Origin: Streptomyces sp. col6
GTDB lineage: Bacteria > Actinomycetota > Actinomycetes > Streptomycetales > Streptomycetaceae
NCBI RefSeq assembly: GCF_008042035.1
Contig: NZ_RDBL01000029.1
Span: 50,995 to 83,534 of the forward strand
Direction: 5' to 3'
DNA length: 32,540 bases
This document shows positions 7,030 through 14,991 of the stretch, one piece after another. Every line of letters starts with the position of its first letter. Position 1 is the first letter of the stretch. Below the pieces are notes generated by a model. It searched no databases and was not told the origin of the DNA. It saw only the letters and a list, made by a program, of their open reading frames with translations. The position numbers and the translations under genes are program-made.

Positions 7030-8278
7030 GACCACGACCGAGACCGTGCCGGAGCCGACGGCCACCTCCGGCGCCACCATCCAGCTGGAGAACCTGTCCA
7101 AGCGCTATCCGGGCAACCCGAACCCGGCGGTGGAGAACGTCTCGATGGAGATCAAGGCCGGCGAGACCGTGATCTTCGTGGGCCCTTCCGGCTGCGGGAA
7201 GTCCACCACGCTGAAGATGATCAACCGGCTGATCGAGCCGACGTCCGGCCGGATCAGGATCGACGACGAGGACGTCACCGACATCGACCCGGTGAAGCTG
7301 CGCCGGAAGATCGGGTACGCGATCCAGTCGTCCGGACTCTTCCCGCACATGACGGTCGCCGAGAACATCGCCCTGGTCCCGAAGATGGTGGGCTGGTCCA
7401 AGTCGCGGGTGAAGGACCGGGTGGAGGAGATGCTCGACCTGGTCGGCCTGGACCCGCGCGAGTTCCACGGCCGCTATCCGCGCGCCCTCTCCGGCGGTCA
7501 GCAGCAACGCGTGGGCGTGGCACGGGCGCTGGCCGCCGATCCGCCGGTCCTGCTGATGGACGAGCCGTTCGGCGCGGTCGACCCGATCACCCGCGACCAC
7601 CTCCAGGACGAGCTGATCCGGCTCCAGCACGAGCTGCACAAGACGATCGTCTTCGTCACCCACGACTTCGACGAGGCGATCAAGCTGGGCGACCGGATCG
7701 CGGTGCTGCGCGAGCGCTCGCACATCGCGCAGTTCGACACCCCGGAGGCCATCCTCACCAACCCGACGGACGACTTCGTCTCCGGGTTCGTCGGCGCGGG
7801 CGCGGCGCTGAAGCGGCTCAATCTGACCCGGGTGCGGGAGGTGGAGATCGCCGACTTCCCCACCGTGACGGTGGACGACCCGCTCCAGTCGATCTTCAAC
7901 AAGCTGCGCGCCGGTTCGCACAACGAGCTGCTGATGCTCGACCGCCGGAACCGCCCGTACAAGTGGCTGCGGCGCGGCGACCTGATGCGGGCCCGGGGCT
8001 CCCTGGCGCGGGCCGGACAGCTGGTCCACGACACGGTGACCCGGGACGCCACGCTGCACGACGCGCTGGAGGCGGTGCTCACGGACAGCGGCGGGCGGGT
8101 CGCGGTGACCGGCCGGCGGGGCGAGTTCACCGGGGTCGTGGACATGCACACCCTGATGAACTCGGTGCACGAGCTCCTGGAGGCGGACCGGCTGGCCGCC
8201 ATCGAGCACCAGCACGATCTGGAGGAGCTGCGCGTCCACCAGACCTCCGAGGAGCTGGAGGGCGGTGCGGGCGCATGA
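7022..8278 (+). CDS. ABC transporter ATPase with CBS domains (OpuBA/ProV type)
   Basis: A 418-residue ATP-binding subunit. Walker A is GPSGCGKST (54-62), the signature LSGGQ is at 156-160, Walker B is VLLMDEP (about 176-182) and the switch His is in VTHDFDEA (His214). Residues about 255-395 form two CBS domains, which in OsmU/OpuA-type ATPases sense ionic strength or nucleotides and gate transport. The start is GTG 7022, inside the end of the first permease; the stop overlaps the second permease start as ATGA. It should pair with the two permeases and the lipoprotein encoded alongside. Confidence 0.93.
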   Translation: MSETTTETVPEPTATSGATIQLENLSKRYPGNPNPAVENVSMEIKAGETVIFVGPSGCGKSTTLKMINRLIEPTSGRIRIDDEDVTDIDPVKLRRKIGYAIQSSGLFPHMTVAENIALVPKMVGWSKSRVKDRVEEMLDLVGLDPREFHGRYPRALSGGQQQRVGVARALAADPPVLLMDEPFGAVDPITRDHLQDELIRLQHELHKTIVFVTHDFDEAIKLGDRIAVLRERSHIAQFDTPEAILTNPTDDFVSGFVGAGAALKRLNLTRVREVEIADFPTVTVDDPLQSIFNKLRAGSHNELLMLDRRNRPYKWLRRGDLMRARGSLARAGQLVHDTVTRDATLHDALEAVLTDSGGRVAVTGRRGEFTGVVDMHTLMNSVHELLEADRLAAIEHQHDLEELRVHQTSEELEGGAGA

Positions 8279-9144
8279 CCCCCGATTCCCCGGGCTCCTC
8301 CCCCGCGCCCGGCCGCGAACGGCAGCCGGGCGAGCACGACGTGAAGGGCCATGCCTTCCGCGACGAGGAGGCGGCTTCCCCGGCGCCGGCGCCGGGGAAG
8401 CCGCCGCGCCGGATCACCTGGCGCAAGCTGGTGGTGCTCCCGGCGGCCCTCGCGGTGGTGCTGGTCCTCACGTACGTCTGGATCGAGAACGTCAGCCTCG
8501 ACTCGATCGCGGAGAACTCGCTGGCCGGGGACACGGTCGAGGTGCGCTGGTGGCAGCACGTGCGGCTGACCGCGATCTCGACGTTCTGGGTGCTGATCAT
8601 CGCCATCCCGCTGGGCATCGCGCTGACCCGGCGCGGCCTGACCAGGGCCGCCCCCGTGGTCACGGCGATCGCCAACATCGGCCAGGCGACCCCGGCGATC
8701 GGTCTGCTGGCCCTGCTGGTGATCTGGCTCGGCATCGGCCCGTCCACGGCCATCACGGGCATGGTGATCTACGCGGTGCTGCCGGTGCTCTCCAACACGG
8801 TCGCCGGGCTCAAGGCGATCGAGCCGAGCATGGTGGAGGCCGCCCGGGGCATCGGCATGTCGGCCATGGGCACCCTCACCAAGGTCGAACTCCCCCTGGC
8901 CGTCCCGCTGATCCTGGCCGGGGTGCGGACCGCGCTCGTCCTCAACGTCGGCACGGCGACCCTGGCGACCTTCGGGGGCGGCGGCGGGCTCGGCGACCTG
9001 ATCACCTCGGGCATCCAGACCCAGCGCATGCCGGTCCTCGTCCTCGGCTCGGTCCTGACCGTGGTGCTGGCGCTCCTGGTGGACTGGATGGCCTCGCTGG
9101 CCGAGGTGGCGCTCACCCCGCGCGGACTGGAGGTGGGGCGATGA
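8275..9144 (+). CDS. ABC transporter permease, second OpuB-type subunit
   Basis: A 289-residue permease. Residues 1-50 are a polar Pro-rich head, about 52-70 is the first hydrophobic helix (LVVLPAALAVVLVLTYVWI), and the rest is a multi-pass core with an EAA loop (MVEAARGIGMSAMGTLTKVELPLAVPLI). ATG 8275 overlaps the ATPase stop by 4 bp; its own stop overlaps the next start by 4 bp. The two permeases are related but not identical, so the complex is likely a heterodimer. An in-frame start far upstream (7963) would lie inside the ATPase gene and is not used. Confidence 0.92.
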   Translation: MTPDSPGSSPAPGRERQPGEHDVKGHAFRDEEAASPAPAPGKPPRRITWRKLVVLPAALAVVLVLTYVWIENVSLDSIAENSLAGDTVEVRWWQHVRLTAISTFWVLIIAIPLGIALTRRGLTRAAPVVTAIANIGQATPAIGLLALLVIWLGIGPSTAITGMVIYAVLPVLSNTVAGLKAIEPSMVEAARGIGMSAMGTLTKVELPLAVPLILAGVRTALVLNVGTATLATFGGGGGLGDLITSGIQTQRMPVLVLGSVLTVVLALLVDWMASLAEVALTPRGLEVGR

Positions 9145-10121
9145 AGACCCGGCGGGTGCGCGGGGCTCTCGCGGCGGGGGCGGTGCTGGCGCTGACGCTG
9201 GCCGGGTGCGGGCTCAAGAGCGGTTCCCCGATGGTCGACGACGTGGTGCCCGGGTCCGTCGGACAGGGGCAGCCGCTGGACGGCGCGTCGCTGACCGTCA
9301 CGTCGAAGAACTTCAGCGAGAACATCATCCTGGGCCAGATGATCGGGCTGATCTTCAAGGCGGCCGGGGCGGAGGTGCTGGACCGGACGAACCTGCCCAG
9401 CTCGATCAGCGCCCGCGAGGCGGTCATCCAGGGCGACGCGGACGCCGAGTACGAGTACACGGGCACCGGCTGGATCACGTACCTCGGGCACGCCAAGCCC
9501 ATCGTCGACCCGATGGAGCAGTGGCGGGCGGTGCGCGACGCGGACCTGAAGAACGGGGTGACCTGGCTGCGGCCCTCCACCCTCAACAACACCTACGCGC
9601 TCGCCATCAGCCGGAAGAACAACGCCACGTACCACCTGAAGACGCTCTCCGACGTCGCCGCCCTGGCGAAGAAGAACCCGTCGGCGGTGACGGTCTGCGT
9701 CGAGAACGAGTTCGCCTCGCGCGACGACGGGCTGCCCGGCATGGAGAAGGCGTACGGGATGTCCCTGCCGGCCGCCAACATCAAGAAGATGGACGCGGGG
9801 ATCATCTACACCCAGGTCTCGAAGTCCGACTCCTGCCTGCTCGGCGAGGTCTTCACCACGGACGGCCGCATCAAGGCGATGCACCTCGATGTGCTGGAGG
9901 ACAACAAGCACTTCTTCCCCAACTACAACGCGGCGCCCGTCGTCCACACCCCGACGCTGGAGAAGTACCCGGAGATCGCCGGCCTGCTGGACCCGCTCAG
10001 CAAGCGGCTGACCACGGAGGTCGCGCAGGTGCTGAACGCCCGGGTGGACGTGGACGGCCAGGACCCGCACGAGGTGGCGAAGGACTGGCTGATCGAGGAG
10101 GGGTTCATCAAGGAGGGGTGA
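9141..10121 (+). CDS. Glycine betaine/choline-type substrate-binding lipoprotein
   Basis: A 326-residue solute-binding protein of the OpuAC/ProX family. The N-terminus is a lipoprotein signal with lipobox LAGC and lipidated Cys23 (KTRRVRGALAAGAVLALTLAGC). The mature domain begins with the family signature LTVTSKNFSENIILGQMIGLIF and has the EYEYTGTGW turn used in quaternary-ammonium binding. Ligand-cage aromatics cannot be assigned reliably without alignment. It is the last gene of the four-gene transporter unit, with a 4-bp overlap upstream. The next gene is separated by an AT-rich operator region and is probably its own transcription unit. Confidence 0.92.
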   Translation: MKTRRVRGALAAGAVLALTLAGCGLKSGSPMVDDVVPGSVGQGQPLDGASLTVTSKNFSENIILGQMIGLIFKAAGAEVLDRTNLPSSISAREAVIQGDADAEYEYTGTGWITYLGHAKPIVDPMEQWRAVRDADLKNGVTWLRPSTLNNTYALAISRKNNATYHLKTLSDVAALAKKNPSAVTVCVENEFASRDDGLPGMEKAYGMSLPAANIKKMDAGIIYTQVSKSDSCLLGEVFTTDGRIKAMHLDVLEDNKHFFPNYNAAPVVHTPTLEKYPEIAGLLDPLSKRLTTEVAQVLNARVDVDGQDPHEVAKDWLIEEGFIKEG

Positions 10122-10142
10122 GGGCCGGCCTGGCCGGAGAGA

Positions 10143-10190
10143 GTTACAAAGATTCTTTGCAAAGATCTGTTGCAAAACCGTCTTTGCAAC
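10143..10190 (+). promoter_or_regulatory. Iteron-like operator: four TTGCAA repeats spaced about 13 bp
   Basis: Nine-base units GTTACAAAG (10143), TTTGCAAAG (10156) and GTTGCAAAA (10169) start exactly 13 bp apart, and a fourth, CTTTGCAAC (10182), continues the phase. Units three and four also form a perfect inverted repeat, GTTGCAAA-N6-TTTGCAAC (10169-10190), and 10155-10164 is the palindrome CTTTGCAAAG. The stretch is strikingly AT-rich for this genome and sits directly before a winged-helix regulator gene, so autoregulation is the likely role (inference). Confidence 0.75.
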
Positions 10191-10198
10191 TCTACGGT
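10170..10198 (+). promoter_or_regulatory. Promoter candidate for the winged-helix regulator (possibly leaderless)
   Basis: -35 TTGCAA (10170-10175), 17-bp spacer, -10 TACGGT (10193-10198). The expected start of transcription falls at or next to the ATG at 10205, suggesting a leaderless mRNA. The -35 box is one of the operator repeats, so bound repressor would block RNA polymerase. Confidence 0.5.
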
Positions 10199-10204
10199 GG
10201 AGCC

Positions 10205-10816
10205 ATGTCACCGAACGAACCGCACGACGACCACAGCGCGACGGCCTCCGAGCTCGACTTCCTCCGCATCGACGCCCGCGCCCTGCGCGGCCTCGCCCAC
10301 CCGCTGCGGATCCGCCTGCTCAACACCCTGCGGGAGCACGGCCCCGCCACCGCGTCCGGCGTCGCCGAGCGGCTCGGCGAGTCCAGCGGTGCCACCAGCT
10401 ACCACTTGCGGCAACTGGCCTCGTACGGCTTCGTCGAGGACGACCCGACGCTCGGCAAGGGCCGCGAGCGCTGGTGGCGGGCGGCCCACGCCGGCACCGC
10501 CTTCGACTCCGACCTGATGCACGACGCCGACCCCGAGGTACGCGGCGCCATGGGCGTCGTCCTCCACGAGGTGGCGACGATCCACGCCCAGGAGCTGAGC
10601 ACCTGGCTCGGCACGATGCACGAGTGGTCCCGCGAGTGGTACGAGGGATCGAGCCTCAGCGACTTCAAGATCCGGCTCACGCCCGAGCTCTCCCGCGAAC
10701 TCGCCGAGAAGGTCCACGAGCTGATCGACACCTACCGCGGACGCGTTCCCGAGGGCACCGAGAACTCCGCCGTCGTCCGCACCCACCTGCACGTCTTCCC
10801 GCGCCGCACCGACTGA
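10205..10816 (+). CDS. Winged helix-turn-helix regulator, ArsR-like
   Basis: A 203-residue DNA-binding protein. The ArsR-type winged helix spans about residues 20-100 (RALRGLAHPLRIRLLNTLREHGPATASGVAERLGESSGATSYHLRQLASYGFVEDD), with HTH recognition helix SGATSYHLRQLASYG and a wing ending in RERWWRA. No metal-binding Cys cluster of the classical ArsR sensors is seen. The C-terminal half is helical with several Trp and may bind a ligand or form the dimer. Start ATG 10205; the GGAG before it is only two bases away, too close to act as a normal ribosome site, which fits a leaderless mRNA. The upstream repeats are the probable operator. A 66-residue gene follows after 14 bp. Targets are unknown. 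Confidence 0.88.
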   Translation: MSPNEPHDDHSATASELDFLRIDARALRGLAHPLRIRLLNTLREHGPATASGVAERLGESSGATSYHLRQLASYGFVEDDPTLGKGRERWWRAAHAGTAFDSDLMHDADPEVRGAMGVVLHEVATIHAQELSTWLGTMHEWSREWYEGSSLSDFKIRLTPELSRELAEKVHELIDTYRGRVPEGTENSAVVRTHLHVFPRRTD

Positions 10817-10830
10817 AGGGACCGACCGCC

Positions 10831-11031
10831 ATGAACCCCGAGACCTACCTCGCCCCGTACCGCGTCCACTCCCCCGAGCTGCGCGACCACGTCCGCGGCC
10901 TCCGCGCCGCCCGGCGCACCGCGCTGCGCCGCAAGCTGCGCAGCAGGCTCGGCTGGACCATGGTCGAGATGGGCCTGCGCGTGCTCCCGGCCGGCGCCGG
11001 CCGCCCGGCCCGTGCCCCTCGTCCCGCCTAG
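10831..11031 (+). CDS. Small basic protein, function unknown
   Basis: A 66-residue product, rich in Arg (about one in five residues), with an amphipathic middle (GLRAARRTALRRKLRSRLGWTMVEMGLRVLP). There is no signal peptide or known domain. The start at 10831 has AAGGGA at 10816-10821, about nine bases upstream. It follows the winged-helix regulator by 14 bp and is probably co-transcribed with it. It ends 11 bp from the converging protease gene. The start, spacing and codon pattern support a real gene, but homologues were not checked. Confidence 0.6.
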   Translation: MNPETYLAPYRVHSPELRDHVRGLRAARRTALRRKLRSRLGWTMVEMGLRVLPAGAGRPARAPRPA

Positions 11032-11042
11032 CGTTCCGAGGC

Positions 11043-11822
11043 TCAGCAGCTCGGGATCTTCCCGCCGTGGTCCAGGGCCCTCAGTGAGTTCACCGCGTCC
11101 TTCAGCGTCGTGACCGGGATCAGCCGCAGGCCCTTCGGCAGCTCGGACTTCGCCTCCGAGCACTCCGCCTTCGGTACGAGGAAGACGGTCGCCCCGTCCC
11201 TCCGGGCCGCCTGCGTCTTGAGCGAGACCCCGCCGACCGCGCCGACCGCGCCGTCCGCCTCGATCGTGCCGGTGCCCGCGACGGTGCGGCCGCCGGTCAG
11301 GTCCCCGCCCGAGCCGTCGCCGTCGAGCTTGTCGACGATGCCCAGCGCGAAGAACAGGCCGGCGCTGGGGCCGCCGATGTCCGCCAGGTGCAGGGTGACG
11401 TCGACGGAACCGGGCTTGCGGTCCAGGTAGTTCAGCGCGGCGTCGACGGCGGCGTCCTGGGACTTCGCCATGTCGTCGAGGTTGTGCTTCTCGATCTCCT
11501 TCTCGGAGCCGCCGGTCGGGTAGACGGAGTCCCTGGGCAGCACGGCCCGGTCCGTACGGAACCAGCTGTCGACGACGTCCCGGAGGCCGACGTCCGCCTT
11601 GGGGCCCGTCGCCACGATCGTCGTCATCCGCAGCTCGCCCCGGGTGGTGCGGGTGGGGGTGCCCTTGATGCTGATCACGGGGGTGCCGTGGTCCTCCCCC
11701 AGCACATTCGCGGTCGTCCCGGGCTGCGCCAGCGTGAACGGCAACGGCGCGAAGGCGGCGACACCGAGGAGCGCGACGACGGGGAGGGCGGCGAGGGCGA
11801 GGGTGCGGGGCGGTGTGAACAC
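11043..11822 (-). CDS. S16 (Lon-like) serine protease, YlbL family without PDZ domain
   Basis: A 259-residue membrane-anchored protease. Residues 6-27 are one hydrophobic N-terminal segment, residues about 30-135 match the conserved YlbL head (LPRDSVYP, TGGSEKEIEKHN), and about 148-250 is the S16 domain with catalytic Ser153 (IGGPSAGLFFALGI) and Lys202 (GGVSLKTQAARRDGATVFLVP). Actinobacterial YlbL proteins normally have a PDZ domain between the head and S16 domain and are about 340-370 residues long; here the head runs almost straight into S16. Start is GTG 11822; TTAGAT just upstream on the minus strand could be a -10 for a leaderless mRNA. The catalytic dyad is intact, so activity is likely. 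Substrate unknown. Confidence 0.85.
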   Translation of the reverse strand: MFTPPRTLALAALPVVALLGVAAFAPLPFTLAQPGTTANVLGEDHGTPVISIKGTPTRTTRGELRMTTIVATGPKADVGLRDVVDSWFRTDRAVLPRDSVYPTGGSEKEIEKHNLDDMAKSQDAAVDAALNYLDRKPGSVDVTLHLADIGGPSAGLFFALGIVDKLDGDGSGGDLTGGRTVAGTGTIEADGAVGAVGGVSLKTQAARRDGATVFLVPKAECSEAKSELPKGLRLIPVTTLKDAVNSLRALDHGGKIPSC

Positions 11823-11912
11823 GCGCCCAATCTAACGTGCGGGGCCCCGGACCGGGGCCGGGCGTCCGGGACAGCCCGAGCCCACATTCCGGCCCGTGCG
11901 GGCCGCATCGCA

Positions 11913-11937
11913 GCCCGTCCTCAAACGCCGGACGGGC
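11913..11937. repeat. Dispersed Streptomyces palindrome, intergenic copy
   Basis: GCCCGTCC, core TCAAACGCC, GGACGGGC: perfect 8-bp arms. It is the best copy of the element also found inside the DUF2510 gene. It lies in the 141-bp gap between the end of hpdR and the start of the protease gene, where it could act as a terminator hairpin for hpdR. Confidence 0.75.
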
Positions 11938-11963
11938 TGGGTCTGCCGGGCTGGCCGGGTGCG

Positions 11964-12605
11964 TCAGCGCAGCGCGTCCGCGACCTCCCGGGCCGCGTCG
12001 ATCACCCGCGGCCCCACCCGTTCCGGGACGGAGTCCGCCAGCATGACCACGCCGACACTGCCCTCCACCCCCGTCACGCCCATGAGCGCCGCAGCCGCAC
12101 CGCTCGCGCCCGCTTCGAGTTCGCCGTGGGTGAGGGTGAAGGCCGTCTCGCCCACCGGCTTCTGGCGGGCGGCGAGGATCGCCCGGCCCGCGGCGCCCCG
12201 GTCGAGCGGGTGGCGGAAGCCCGCCCGGTACGCCACGTGGTAGTCGGTCCAGGTCGGTTCGACGACCGCGACCGCCAGCGCGTCGGAGCCGTCGACCAGC
12301 GTGAGGTGGGCGGTAGCCCCGATGTCCTCGGCCAGCGAACGCAGCGCGGGCAGCGCGGCCTCCCGTACGAGCGGATGGACCTGGCGGCCCAGCCGCAGCA
12401 CGCCGAGACCGACCCGCGCCCGGCCACCCAGGTCGCGGCGGATCAGGGTGTGCTGTTCCAGCGTGGCGAGCAGACGGTAGACCACGGTGCGGTTGACGCC
12501 GAGCTTGTTGGACAACTCGGTGACCGTCAGACCGTGGTCGGTGTCGGCGAGCAGCTTGAGGACACGCAGTCCTCGGTCGAGCGTCTGGGAGGTCTCCGCT
12601 GTCAC
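11964..12605 (-). CDS. hpdR: IclR-family regulator, likely HpdR
   Basis: A 213-residue IclR-type regulator. The N-terminal winged HTH (about 7-65; SQTLDRGLRVLKLL, LTVTELSNKLGVNRTVVYRLLATLEQHTLI) is followed by the IclR effector domain (about 80-210; FRHPLDRGAAGRAILAA is the ligand-pocket signature). The effector domain is somewhat short. In S. coelicolor the IclR-type HpdR encoded a few genes from hppD represses hppD and hpdA; position and family fit here. The start is GTG 12605 with GGAGGAG about eight bases upstream; longer in-frame starts add unconserved Arg-rich sequence. The name rests on context and memory. Confidence 0.82.
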   Translation of the reverse strand: MTAETSQTLDRGLRVLKLLADTDHGLTVTELSNKLGVNRTVVYRLLATLEQHTLIRRDLGGRARVGLGVLRLGRQVHPLVREAALPALRSLAEDIGATAHLTLVDGSDALAVAVVEPTWTDYHVAYRAGFRHPLDRGAAGRAILAARQKPVGETAFTLTHGELEAGASGAAAALMGVTGVEGSVGVVMLADSVPERVGPRVIDAAREVADALR

Positions 12606-12938
12606 GACGCCCTCTCCTCCGTGGGTGAGCGGCGGCGGCTGGTTCCCATGGACTGTGCGCCACCGGTCCCAGCGGCGACGCACGGAGAGGCCGCCGGCCT
12701 GGCCAAGGCACCGGCTGCGCTCCGCGGCCACATTGCCACGGGGCGTTCACATTTTTGGGACAGTAGCGAGCGAGTCCGCTCAGCGGAAGACCTCGTCCAG
12801 AATCCGGTCGCCCCCGGAAACCGGGTTGTGCCGGGCGAGCATAAGTGCCGGTCAGCGGCGCGCGGGCCGTTCGGGGCGCATCTACGCGCGTCCAAGTCGG
12901 CCGACTCGTCCGCGACGCTCCGTAGTCCGTAGGTGAAC

Positions 12939-12966
12939 CACGGTTAACTCACCGTGAAAATTTTTT
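12939..12966. other. Inverted repeat next to AAAATTTTTT
   Basis: CACGGT, TAACTC, ACCGTG (12939-12956) followed at once by AAAATTTTTT (12957-12966). On the plus strand this has the form of a weak intrinsic terminator, yet no plus-strand gene lies upstream. It may be an operator or the end of an unannotated small transcript. Confidence 0.45.
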
Positions 12967-12990
12967 CGGCCGGTTCCCCGGTCGACGAAG

Positions 12991-13021
12991 CCCCGGGACC
13001 CTCGCGGCGAGGGTCCCGGGG
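12991..13021 (-). terminator. Terminator of the helicase gene
   Basis: A perfect 15-bp stem (12991-13005 with 13007-13021) 24 bp after the helicase stop. Sterically the loop would open to about CGCGGCG. No U tract follows. Confidence 0.8.
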
Positions 13022-13045
13022 CCCCGGGCGGTGCGGAGTTGGGGG

Positions 13046-14827
13046 TCACCGCATCCGGGTGGCCCACTCCTGGACCTTCTTGATCCGCTGCTCGATCTGA
13101 CCGGCGGTGGCCTCCGCGCTCGGCGGCCCGCCGCACACCCGGCGCAGCTCGGTGTGGATGACGCCGTGCGGTTTGCCGCTCTGGTGGGTGTAGGCGGAGA
13201 CCATCGTGTTCAGCTGCTTGCGCAGGCTCAGCAGCTGCTTGTGGGTGACGACCGGCCGGTCCTGGGCCGGCTTCTCCAGCAGGTCGGCCTCCGAGGCGGG
13301 CTTCTGCCTGCTGTGCGCGATCTGCCGGGTCTGCCGCTTCTGGAGCAGCAGTTGCACCTGGTCGGGTTCGAGGAGCCCGGGGATGCCGAGGTAGTCCTGC
13401 TCCTCCTCGCTGCCGGGGTGCGCCTGCATGCCGAACTCGGCGCCGTCGTACAGCACCCGGTCGAAGACCGCGTCGGACTCCAGCGCCTCGAAGGGCAGCT
13501 GCTCCTCGGTCTCCTCGTCCTCCAGCTTCTCGGCGTCGGCGAGGAGTTTGTCCTCCTCGGCGAACGGGTTCTCCTCGTCGCTGCCCCGCTTGGGCTTGTC
13601 GAGGACGTGGTCCCGCTCGACCTCCATCTCGTTGGCGAATTCGAGGAGCATCGGGATGGTCGGCACGAAGACGGACGCGGTCTCGCCGCGCCTGCGGGAA
13701 CGCACGAAACGGCCGACGGCCTGGGCGAAGAACAGCGGGGTGGAGATGGTCGTCGCGTACACCCCGACGGCCAGGCGCGGCACGTCGACGCCCTCGGACA
13801 CCATGCGGACCGCGACCATCCAGCGCGAGTCGTCCTCGCTGAACTTGTCGATCTTCTTCGACGCGGCCTTCTCGTCGGAGAGGACCACGGCGGGCGTCTC
13901 ACCGGTGACCTTCTTCAGGATCTTGGCGTACGCGCGTGCCGACTCCTGGTCCGTGGCGATGACGAGCCCGCCGGCGTCCGGGATGCCCTTGCGGACCTCG
14001 GTGAGCCGCTTGTCGGCGGCGCTGAGCACATTGGGGATCCAGTCGCCGGTGGGCGCCAGGGCGGTGCGCCAGGCCTGCCCGATGGCGTCCTTGGTCATCG
14101 GCTCGCCGAGCCGGGCCGCGATCTCGTCGCCGGCCTTGGTTCGCCAGCGCATGTTGCCGCTGTAGCTGAGGAATATCACCGGTCGCACGACGCCGTCGGC
14201 CAGGGCGTTGCCGTAGCCGTAGGTGTAGTCGGCCGAGGAGCGGCGGATGCCGTCGTTGCCCTCCTCGTACACGACGAACGGGATCGGGTTGGTGTCCGAC
14301 CGGAAGGGCGTACCGGTGAGCGCGAGCCGCCGGGTCGCCGGGTCGAACGCCTCCTGGCAGGCCTCGCCCCAGGACTTGGAGTCACCGGCGTGGTGGATCT
14401 CGTCGAGGATGACGAGGGTCTTGCGCTGCTCGCAGCGGTTGCGGTGCAGCATCGGGCGTACGCCGACGCCGGCGTAGGTGACGGCGACCCCGTGGTACTC
14501 CTTGCTCAGCGGACCGGCGCTGTAGTCGGGGTCGAGCTTGATCCCTATCCGGGCCGCCGCCTCGGCCCACTGCTTCTTCAGGTGCTCGGTGGGCGCGACG
14601 ACGGTGACCTGCTGCACGACGTGGTGGTGCAGCAGCCAGGACGCGAGGGTCAGCGCGAAGGTGGTCTTCCCCGCGCCGGGGGTGGCGACCGCGAGGAAGT
14701 CGCGCGGCTGCTCCTGGATGTACTTCTCCATGGCGCCCTGCTGCCAGGCTCGCAGCTTGCCGGCCGTGCCCCAGGGGGCGCGGCCGGGGAAGGCGGGTGA
14801 GAGGTGGTGGGAGGCGGTAGTAGTCAC
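13046..14827 (-). CDS. DEAD/DEAH-box helicase (SF2)
   Basis: A 593-residue superfamily 2 helicase or translocase. Motif I ATPGAGKTT (about 48-56), motif II DEIH (142-145), motif III LTGTP (170-174) and motif VI QAVGRFVRSRR (369-379) are all present, so ATP hydrolysis is likely. The fold resembles the ResIII/XPB-like group. Residues about 395-460 are very acidic (many Glu/Asp), and the last 100 residues are Lys/Arg/Gln-rich and may form coiled coil. There is no nuclease or methylase domain and no such gene nearby, so a restriction role is not supported. Start is GTG 14827. Role unknown; DNA repair or RNA metabolism are possible. Confidence 0.88.
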   Translation of the reverse strand: MTTTASHHLSPAFPGRAPWGTAGKLRAWQQGAMEKYIQEQPRDFLAVATPGAGKTTFALTLASWLLHHHVVQQVTVVAPTEHLKKQWAEAAARIGIKLDPDYSAGPLSKEYHGVAVTYAGVGVRPMLHRNRCEQRKTLVILDEIHHAGDSKSWGEACQEAFDPATRRLALTGTPFRSDTNPIPFVVYEEGNDGIRRSSADYTYGYGNALADGVVRPVIFLSYSGNMRWRTKAGDEIAARLGEPMTKDAIGQAWRTALAPTGDWIPNVLSAADKRLTEVRKGIPDAGGLVIATDQESARAYAKILKKVTGETPAVVLSDEKAASKKIDKFSEDDSRWMVAVRMVSEGVDVPRLAVGVYATTISTPLFFAQAVGRFVRSRRRGETASVFVPTIPMLLEFANEMEVERDHVLDKPKRGSDEENPFAEEDKLLADAEKLEDEETEEQLPFEALESDAVFDRVLYDGAEFGMQAHPGSEEEQDYLGIPGLLEPDQVQLLLQKRQTRQIAHSRQKPASEADLLEKPAQDRPVVTHKQLLSLRKQLNTMVSAYTHQSGKPHGVIHTELRRVCGGPPSAEATAGQIEQRIKKVQEWATRMR

Positions 14828-14991
14828 GGTCTCCGGTTCGGGTCTCTCGGGTACGTGGGCGCTGTCCGCACGGGCCGGACCGGCTCCGCACGCGATACGA
14901 CAACCGGGCCACCCTACCGGGGGGCGGGGTGGAACCCCGTACGAACCAGCCGTGGTCCGGGGCCTCTGAGACCCGCTTCACAGAGGGCTCG

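Larger units (their letters stand above)
12606..13045. other. 440-bp gene-less region upstream of hpdR
   Basis: It holds the hpdR promoter region, an unusual hairpin beside an A/T run (12939-12966) and the helicase terminator (12991-13021). No open frame here has a convincing start or family match. The AT-rich stretch 12940-12968 stands out from surrounding composition. Confidence 0.6.

Noticed and set aside
4615..7101. An 828-residue open frame through hppD and its upstream region
   Set aside because: Only the last 381 residues match a family (HppD). The upstream part is antisense to hpdA and the permease and has no known fold.
13046..14827. Helicase as part of a restriction-modification system
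   Set aside because: No nuclease domain, methylase or specificity gene is nearby.
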